64,000 nucleotides of DNA from Candidatus Poseidonia sp. (lineage in GTDB: Archaea > Thermoplasmatota > Poseidoniia > Poseidoniales > Poseidoniaceae), in contig JAURAI010000003.1 of assembly GCA_030829545.1 (NCBI GenBank), positions 110,121 through 174,120 on the forward strand. Reading direction: 5' to 3'. Shown one piece after another: positions 59,337 to 64,000 of this stretch; the first letter of the stretch is position 1, and each line of letters opens with the position of its first letter. The notes below the pieces were generated by a model. That model was not told where the DNA came from. It ran no database searches and saw nothing but the letters and a program-made list of their open reading frames with translations. Both the position numbers and the translations under genes were made by a program.

Positions 59337-59939
59337 TCAGTTCTCCTGTTTCATCATTCGCTCAACAGTGGCCACAATTGTTTGTGTCATACCGTCGATT
59401 TCAACGTTGATTGATTGGCCAACCCGGAGCGAACCAAAGGTCGTCATACGCAATGTTTCGGGAATGAGATGAATAAAGAAGGACGTCCCATCTACTTCTC
59501 CAATCGTCAGCGAGGCTCCGTTAAGTCCAATGTAACCCTTTTCGTGAATGTACTTCATCACATCAGCTTGAACGTTGAGTTTCATATCCACGCCTTCGCC
59601 AACATCCCTGCGTTCTATGATTTCAGCGACGGCCATGATGTGACCTGAAAGAAGATGACCGCCCAGTTCATCCCCCATACGAAGAGAGCGTTCAACATTC
59701 ACTTCATGCCCTTCTTCAAGAGCATCCAAGTTGGTTCGTTCAAGCGTTTCAGAAATGACATCGAAAGCGACTTCGTCACCATTGATGGCCGTTGCTGTGA
59801 GGCAGGTTCCGTTGATAGCAACGCTCGCCCCAATTTTCAGGCCTTCAACGTTCGGCAATTGTATTCGAAAGGTCCACACAGCGTCATCACGGTCACGTCC
59901 AACGAAGCGCCCTAAGCCCTGAACGATTCCTGTAAACAT
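59337..59939 (-). CDS. ribE: Riboflavin synthase, bacterial (alpha-subunit) type
   Basis: A 200-residue protein with two lumazine-binding repeats. MFTGIVQGLGRF is the invariant start; GASVAINGTCLTATAINGDE and LGGHLLSGHIMAVAEIIERR belong to the first half, GYIGLNGASLTIGEVDGTSF and IETLRMTT-type sequence to the second. It dismutates two lumazines to riboflavin. Most archaea use an unrelated RibC-type enzyme, so this bacterial form next to the archaeal RibL is notable. Start ATG 59939, five bases upstream of which lies the RibL stop; a TTG at 59945 was not used. Confidence 0.92.
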   Translation of the reverse strand: MFTGIVQGLGRFVGRDRDDAVWTFRIQLPNVEGLKIGASVAINGTCLTATAINGDEVAFDVISETLERTNLDALEEGHEVNVERSLRMGDELGGHLLSGHIMAVAEIIERRDVGEGVDMKLNVQADVMKYIHEKGYIGLNGASLTIGEVDGTSFFIHLIPETLRMTTFGSLRVGQSINVEIDGMTQTIVATVERMMKQEN

Positions 59940-59941
59940 AG

Positions 59942-60382
59942 TCAATCCCCTTTATGTTCGGCACGCTCGAGAATTCTTGCAATGATTTTTCTTGTTCCGT
60001 CAAGGTCGTCCGAGAGCCCCTCGACACGGAACACTTCGATGTCTCCAAAGCCGCGCTGGTTGAGGGCGCGACGGATGTTGTCCTCGGCATGTTCCTGGTC
60101 GTAGCCTAATGCGATAATGTTGGGTTGGATTTGCGGGAGAATATCAAAAATTGGTATGTCGGGAGGATTGCCGATCACCACTTCATCCACAGGTTTGAGT
60201 CCAGAGACCATGCGTTGGCGAAGCTCTTGATTGGTGACGGGCTCATGCTTGCGTTTGCGCACCGTGTCGTCGTGGGCGATGACCACGGTCAAATGGTCGC
60301 CAAGTGCTTTGGCCTGTTCGAGATAGTGCAAATGGCCTGCATGAAGCAAATCAAAAACACCGACTGCCATGATTCGCTTCAT
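59942..60382 (-). CDS. ribL: FAD synthetase, archaeal RibL type
   Basis: A 146-residue cytidylyltransferase-fold nucleotidyltransferase. MAVGVFDLLHAGHLHYLEQA has the HxGH motif that binds ATP phosphates; VVIAHDDTVRKRKHEPVTN and the later LDGTRKIIARILE (ISSTxI-like position) complete it. The Cys-rich tail of some archaeal RibL proteins is absent. It adenylylates FMN to FAD. AGGTGG lies before the ATG at 60382. The neighbours ribB, ribE and ribH settle the call over related phosphopantetheine or glycerol-phosphate cytidylyltransferases. Confidence 0.88.
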   Translation of the reverse strand: MKRIMAVGVFDLLHAGHLHYLEQAKALGDHLTVVIAHDDTVRKRKHEPVTNQELRQRMVSGLKPVDEVVIGNPPDIPIFDILPQIQPNIIALGYDQEHAEDNIRRALNQRGFGDIEVFRVEGLSDDLDGTRKIIARILERAEHKGD

Positions 60383-60429
60383 CGTTCCACCTTTTGATAC
60401 GGAGGGTTTCGTCTTCAAGAGCATGACGG

Positions 60430-61185
60430 TCAACCATCAAGCCCGAGGGCTTGGATGAGATCAGCGCCTTCGATGAAAGGGATGTCTCGCTGCTGAGCCC
60501 ATGCACGGGCGTCTTTTACACTCAAGGCGAGGTCTCCCTCTGGCTGCAACATCTCCGCTCCGATGACCACAGGCGTCATGCCGGCAAGACGAGCCAAGCC
60601 GACCGCTAGTTCAGTATGCCCTTGACGGCGAGCAAGGCCGCCTTTGGCTTCTCTGCATATTGGGATGTGGCCCGGTGTGCGGAACTCTGCTCCAAGTCGC
60701 TCCATGCCAGTTTGAACGCTGGCGCCTTCCTTCATGCAGTCAGCAGCCAGTTCTGCAAAGCGTCGGGTTGTAAGGGCACGGTCATGGTCGGTGATGCCAG
60801 TGTAGGTTTCTCGATGATTCAATGAGAGCGTAAATGCAGAGCGGGCATCATAGCGTAAATCATTGGTGATGAGATGGCCGAGCACTGGAAAGGATTCCAC
60901 CGCTTCATTGGTCGTGTGCAAGTCCTGTAGGAAGGGCAATGAGAATTGTTCTCCGACTTCGTCACCAATAGCCAAGAAGAGAAGCCCTCCGCAATCTTGG
61001 CGAAGTTGGCGCATGTGAGAAGGAAGTGCGGCGGTGGCGGGGAAGAGGAGGTCGGTTTCCCCTTCTCGCTTTTCGGAGTCAAAAAGACAAACCGGGCGGC
61101 CTTGTTGGAAGGCTTTGACCGCTCGTGCGACATGAGGCTGCATGGTGACGGCTAAACGCTCACCTTCATGAAGAGTCGTATGCAT
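60430..61185 (-). CDS. ribB: 3,4-dihydroxy-2-butanone 4-phosphate synthase
   Basis: A 251-residue enzyme converting ribulose 5-phosphate to the four-carbon unit of riboflavin. CLFDSEKREGETDLLFPATA carries the Mg-binding acidic loop in its archaeal form (REGETDL); ISTMTNxxRH-type catalytic histidine region is HRETYTGITDHDRALTTRRF; the end has ARRQGHTELAVGLARLAGMT. It is the first gene of the operon (ribB-ribL-ribE-ribH). The start may instead be the ATG 14 codons later. It is divergent from the endonuclease-like gene. Confidence 0.92.
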   Translation of the reverse strand: MHTTLHEGERLAVTMQPHVARAVKAFQQGRPVCLFDSEKREGETDLLFPATAALPSHMRQLRQDCGGLLFLAIGDEVGEQFSLPFLQDLHTTNEAVESFPVLGHLITNDLRYDARSAFTLSLNHRETYTGITDHDRALTTRRFAELAADCMKEGASVQTGMERLGAEFRTPGHIPICREAKGGLARRQGHTELAVGLARLAGMTPVVIGAEMLQPEGDLALSVKDARAWAQQRDIPFIEGADLIQALGLDG

Positions 61186-61287
61186 TCACCCTTGAAACCG
61201 ATACAGCGACGCTACGGTAGCGGACAGCCAACGGAAAGGGATTATCATAGGTCGCTTGTTGGCTTGGTTTCGCGGGGGGGGAAAAAT

Positions 61288-62445
61288 ATGCCAATAAAAC
61301 TCGGACCTGCCGGTGTTCCATTGTCGTGCAAAGGGCGCACGATTGTAGAAGGAATGGACGATATTATTTCCCTCGGACTTGAGACCATGGAGGTGCAAAC
61401 CGTCCGCATGGTCGCCCCGCAACACTTTGAGCAATACTGGCAGGCTGGGGTTCTCGCCAATAAAACAGATTTCGAAATGAACATCCATGGGCCCTATTAT
61501 TCAGAACTGCTCGGTGACAAGATTGAGCGTGGACGGTCCTTGGCGAAGATCGAGGCGACTCTGCAAGCCGCTCGCACCGTCAATGCTCGCCACATCACCC
61601 TCCACACTGGCCATTACGGCGAATTCAGCAGAGGTCATGCTGCCAACGAGCAGGTTGCCAATGTATTCTCTGGCATCGTAGACAGGGTCGCTGAAATCTG
61701 GCATGATGACGAAGATGAATTCCCAGTATTCCCATGGATCAAAGACGGAACGCCCTCAAAGATCGGTGTTGAAACCTCAGGCCGTCAAGAATTGTGGGGA
61801 AGCCTCGAAGAGGTTTTGGAAGTTGTCAACCATGTTGAAGGAACTGTTCCCGTCCTGAACATCGCTCACATTCACGCACGTGGCCACGGCCGAATGCGTA
61901 CCTCAGAAGATTACGGTGAACTCTTTGACATGGTCCGAGAGAGCATCGGAACCAAGGAATTCTACTGCCACTTTTCCGGTGTGGAACATCGAACTGGAAA
62001 TGCAATGCACTACACGCAAATCAAGAAATCCGACCTCAACTTTGAACCGCTTGCTGAATTCATCGTTGAAGATGGTGGATGGCTTGACATCACCCTCATT
62101 TCAGATTCACCATTGCTTGAGCATGATGCCATGTACATGATGCAGAATATTGAGAAATCAAGGCATAAGCAACTCGAGCGGAAAGCCCGAGAAGACCGTC
62201 GTCGAGCCTTGGCCCTGCAGACTGGAAAGAGCGAAGAAGAGCTCAAAACGAATGAAACTCAACAAGCAAAGGCTGGCCAAGCGACCAAGGAAAGCCCAGA
62301 AGTCGTTGAAGAAAAGGTTGAGGAAAAGAAAACTGCAAAGGCCAAGAAACCTGCAGCCAAGTCCAAGAAAACCGATGATACGAAAAAGGCAGAAAGCAAC
62401 GACGATGTCTTTGATTTCGAAGAGGACGACGACGACTTGTTCTGA
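61288..62445 (+). CDS. nfo: Endonuclease IV-like AP endonuclease with charged C-terminal tail
   Basis: A 385-residue protein. Residues 1-300 are a xylose-isomerase-like TIM barrel of the AP endonuclease family 2: DFEMNIHGPYYSEL, ARHITLHTGHYGEF, SKIGVETSGRQELWGSLEEV, VLNIAHIHARGHGRMR and FYCHFSGVEHRTGNAMHYTQ supply the His/Glu/Asp zinc ligands. The remaining ~85 residues are Lys/Glu/Ala-rich low complexity (VEEKVEEKKTAKAKKPAAKS) ending in an acidic DDVFDFEEDDDD segment. It cleaves DNA 5' of abasic sites if active. The ATG at 61288 follows a long G-run; earlier in-frame codons were not used. The charged tail may act in protein contacts. Confidence 0.85.
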   Translation: MPIKLGPAGVPLSCKGRTIVEGMDDIISLGLETMEVQTVRMVAPQHFEQYWQAGVLANKTDFEMNIHGPYYSELLGDKIERGRSLAKIEATLQAARTVNARHITLHTGHYGEFSRGHAANEQVANVFSGIVDRVAEIWHDDEDEFPVFPWIKDGTPSKIGVETSGRQELWGSLEEVLEVVNHVEGTVPVLNIAHIHARGHGRMRTSEDYGELFDMVRESIGTKEFYCHFSGVEHRTGNAMHYTQIKKSDLNFEPLAEFIVEDGGWLDITLISDSPLLEHDAMYMMQNIEKSRHKQLERKAREDRRRALALQTGKSEEELKTNETQQAKAGQATKESPEVVEEKVEEKKTAKAKKPAAKSKKTDDTKKAESNDDVFDFEEDDDDLF

Positions 62446-62505
62446 TTGGCTGAACTTCTTTGGCCTTGAAACCGTGCCGCTTCGCCCTCATGTAGCGGGA
62501 AGTGG

Positions 62506-62513
62506 TATAAACC
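62506..62513 (+). promoter_or_regulatory. Candidate TATA box for gpsA
   Basis: TATAAACC lies 28-35 bases upstream of the gpsA ATG at 62541, which places transcription start a few bases before the ATG. It is the best TATA-like match I saw in the window and resembles the elements before the ATP synthase operon and the aromatic operon. Confidence 0.45.
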
Positions 62514-62540
62514 TAAGAAGGCGCGAAAGTTTTGATTGAC

Positions 62541-63539
62541 ATGGCGCACATCTCAGTATTGGGCTTAGGAAATTGGGGAACAGCCATCGCACGATTGTGG
62601 CTCTTGGAAGGTCACAAAGTCAAGGGCTGGACCATCGAACAAGAGGTCTATGAATCCATAACGATGGAGGAGATAAACAAAAAATATCTCCCCGATCATC
62701 CAGTCCCAGGTCTTGAAGTCACGATGCACCTCACTGAAGCCTTGGAAGGCAGTGAAATCATCGTCCTCGCAGTACCCTCTTCAGTGATTATTGACGTGGC
62801 TGCCGATGTGATTCCTCACCTTCAACCCGGCCATGTATTGCTTGACCTGGCCAAAGGACTCGCTCCTGGCAAGCGCCTTATTTCTGAAGCAATTCAAACG
62901 CAGCTCAAGGAAGCAGGCAAAACAAATCCCCTTGCTGTCCTTACCGGGCCCACCATTGCACCTGAAGCGGCAGGTGGGGTGATGACCACGGCATTGGTGG
63001 CGAGCGAGGACCACGTGATAGCAACGCGACTGGCGCAAACACTCAGCACTGCGAGTTTCATTCTTCACCCTGCAAGCGACCCCGTTGGTGCAGAACTTTG
63101 GGGGGCCTTCAAAAACGTCGTAGCCCTTGCTTGCGGCCTGGTTGATGGGCTCAAACAAGTTGGTGATCTCGGAGGAGACAATCTCAAGGCAGCCATTTTC
63201 ATGTCCGGCTTCAAAGAGGGATGTTTGCTTCTTGCTGAACTCGGAGCACGTGCAGAGGTAGCCTTTGGCCCCGCTGGACTTGGCGACATGTACGTGACTG
63301 CCACCTCCCCGCACGGTCGAAATCGAACCATGGGGGAAAAACTTGGCACGGGCCTCACCGTTGAACAGGCCTTGGAAGAGATGCACATGGTCGCTGAGGG
63401 CGTCAGGGCAACTCGGATGTTTATTGAGCGAGCCGAGGACATGGGGCTCACCATCCCCTTTACCAAGGCCCTCAACACCCTTCTCAACGGGGACATCGAC
63501 GCTGAAGAGTGCTGCAGAAGAATGGTAGCACTTGGATGA
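62541..63539 (+). CDS. gpsA: NAD(P)-dependent sn-glycerol-3-phosphate dehydrogenase, bacterial type
   Basis: A 332-residue enzyme that makes sn-glycerol 3-phosphate from dihydroxyacetone phosphate. ISVLGLGNWGTAIARLWLLE is the N-terminal Rossmann loop; LLDLAKGLAPGKRL and LTGPTIAPEAAGGVMTTALV follow; AELWGAFKNVVALACGLVDG has the catalytic lysine and FGPAGLGDMYVTATSPHGRN the substrate Asp and Arg/Asn loop. Length and order match bacterial GpsA. Archaeal membranes normally use the enantiomer glycerol 1-phosphate from a different dehydrogenase, so this is unusual in context. The start at 62541 was chosen over a TTG nine bases upstream. Confidence 0.95.
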   Translation: MAHISVLGLGNWGTAIARLWLLEGHKVKGWTIEQEVYESITMEEINKKYLPDHPVPGLEVTMHLTEALEGSEIIVLAVPSSVIIDVAADVIPHLQPGHVLLDLAKGLAPGKRLISEAIQTQLKEAGKTNPLAVLTGPTIAPEAAGGVMTTALVASEDHVIATRLAQTLSTASFILHPASDPVGAELWGAFKNVVALACGLVDGLKQVGDLGGDNLKAAIFMSGFKEGCLLLAELGARAEVAFGPAGLGDMYVTATSPHGRNRTMGEKLGTGLTVEQALEEMHMVAEGVRATRMFIERAEDMGLTIPFTKALNTLLNGDIDAEECCRRMVALG

Positions 63540-63587
63540 TTGAATCGGCATCGGTGCTATTTTGAGGGAAGGCTTCGTGAGCGTATC

Positions 63588-63803
63588 ATGTCCGATGAAC
63601 TCTCTGAGTTTGAAGCCAAGTTATTGAAATGGCTGGCTAAGAGTGAATTCCACATCGTGCCGTGGTCAACCAAAGATGCAGCAAAGACATTCAAAGTGTC
63701 TGAAGACGAAATTTACGAGGCGATTGCATCGTTAAGCAAGAAGGCATCTGACCAAATTCAAGTGTTTTACAAAGACGGGTCCTTGCATATTGCTGCAGAT
63801 TAA
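63588..63803 (+). CDS. Small winged-helix-like protein
   Basis: A 71-residue protein starting MSDELSEFEAKLLKWLAKSE. The pattern of three helices (residues ~6-19, 26-35 and 37-48, the last SEDEIYEAIASLSKKA) followed by a beta-hairpin (QIQVFYKDGSLHIAA) suggests a winged-helix DNA- or protein-binding fold. It sits 48 bases after gpsA and abuts the stop of a convergent permease gene. It is too short for firm family assignment. Confidence 0.55.
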   Translation: MSDELSEFEAKLLKWLAKSEFHIVPWSTKDAAKTFKVSEDEIYEAIASLSKKASDQIQVFYKDGSLHIAAD

Positions 63804-64000
63804 TCAAGCCTCTTCAACAGAGGCTTCTTTACGCTTTCTTGCCTTCATGAGAAGGGTGAGCCATGTCGGTTTACGAACGTCGCCTTCTTCGTTAACAAAG
63901 GAACGAACCATCAGCGAAAGCAAATCGATCAAAACCACAACGATGAAGATGAGAATCAGCAAAGCAAAGACTTTGTCGTACTGGAGGAATTTGAGATAAG
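63804..64000 (-). CDS. phnE: Phosphonate-type ABC transporter permease, C-terminal fragment (cut by window edge)
   Basis: Read on the minus strand, the last ~65 residues are YLKFLQYDKVFALLILIFIV followed by VLIDLLSLMVRSFVNEEGDV and a basic tail ending in TGA (63804-63806). The QYDKVFALLILIxxVVxxIDLLS pattern matches the C-terminal membrane helix of PhnE/ThiX-like permeases of phosphonate or phosphate-ester ABC transporters. The start and the bulk of the gene lie outside the window, so specificity cannot be judged. It is tail-to-tail with the small winged-helix gene with no gap. Confidence 0.5.
   Translation of the reverse strand, partial: YLKFLQYDKVFALLILIFIVVVLIDLLSLMVRSFVNEEGDVRKPTWLTLLMKARKRKEASVEEA

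Noticed and set aside
61268..61285. Run of seven or eight G followed by A-run before the endonuclease gene, considered as a frameshift site
   Set aside because: It lies upstream of the chosen ATG and the frame after it is intact; it more likely provides a ribosome-binding region.
1..64000. CRISPR arrays, insertion sequences, prophage or integrase genes
   Set aside because: I saw no spaced short direct repeats, transposase motifs, terminal inverted repeats or integrase signatures anywhere in the window.

Overview
The window looks like a piece of a marine planktonic euryarchaeal chromosome, most probably Marine Group II (Candidatus Poseidoniales) or a close relative. The archaeal character comes from an A-type ATP synthase operon (subunits H, I, K, E), RNA polymerase subunit K, PurP, the archaeal shikimate route (ADH synthase, DHQ synthase II, GHMP-type shikimate kinase), archaeal FAD synthetase RibL, KaiC-like ATPases, a Bat/HTH_10 regulator and TATA-like promoter sequences. 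It sits beside many genes of bacterial type: GpsA glycerol-3-phosphate dehydrogenase, oligoribonuclease, riboflavin synthase RibE, tryptophan 2,3-dioxygenase and heme A synthase. That mosaic, with aerobic haem A biogenesis and several large secreted proteases and surface proteins, fits an aerobic, protein-degrading marine archaeon. Taxonomy is inferred from gene content only.

Layout. 1-2.8 kb: 5' part of an A-type ATP synthase operon on the minus strand. 2.8-5.9 kb: a methyltransferase, then three adjacent RecA/KaiC-like genes, only one of which keeps a P-loop. 5.9-10.1 kb: a lamin-tail/pilin-like protein divergent from a 983-residue surface protein, then tRNA-Ser(GCU). 10.3-13.4 kb: protoheme farnesyltransferase and heme A synthase (ctaB/ctaA), divergent from a thioredoxin-fold exported protein. 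13.4-16 kb: rpoK, tryptophan dioxygenase, purP. 16-18.5 kb: a coiled-coil membrane protein with two near-identical DUF2135-like domains, divergent from a Bat-like regulator. 18.6-23.8 kb: plus-strand aromatic amino-acid operon ending in aspartate kinase. 23.8-28.8 kb: minus-strand DUF4350-MoxR-DUF58-membrane protein operon.

28.9-34.3 kb: three-subunit molybdenum hydroxylase operon whose FAD subunit carries the cysteine-rich loop typical of 4-hydroxybenzoyl-CoA reductase, with a translationally linked secreted protein; its likely maturation partners (XdhC-like and MocA-like) lie at 42.9-44.4 kb. 34.4-42.3 kb: thrombospondin-type-3 surface protein, thioredoxin-like lipoprotein, subtilisin-like protease and a 1357-residue polytopic membrane protein. 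42.3-51 kb: oligoribonuclease, acyl-CoA dehydrogenase, cation/calcium exchanger, aquaporin and a fused alpha-beta 2-oxoacid dehydrogenase E1. 51-58.9 kb: degenerate response regulator, E1-like/rhodanese sulfurtransferase-activating enzyme, thioredoxin reductase, polyprenol-kinase-like protein, M28 peptidase, lipoproteins, DUF1295 protein, two rhodaneses. 58.9-61.2 kb: riboflavin/FAD operon (ribB-ribL-ribE-ribH). 61.3-64 kb: endonuclease IV-like protein, gpsA, a small winged-helix protein, and the C-terminal end of a phosphonate-type ABC permease running off the edge.

Gene density is very high. No intergenic gap exceeds about 200 bases, and many neighbours overlap by 1-13 bases. I saw no rRNA, insertion sequence, integrase, CRISPR array or replication origin. 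Start codons were chosen from Shine-Dalgarno-like GGAGGTGA matches, overlap with upstream stops and family N-termini; many minus-strand genes could be extended upstream only through TTG/GTG codons, which I did not use unless noted.
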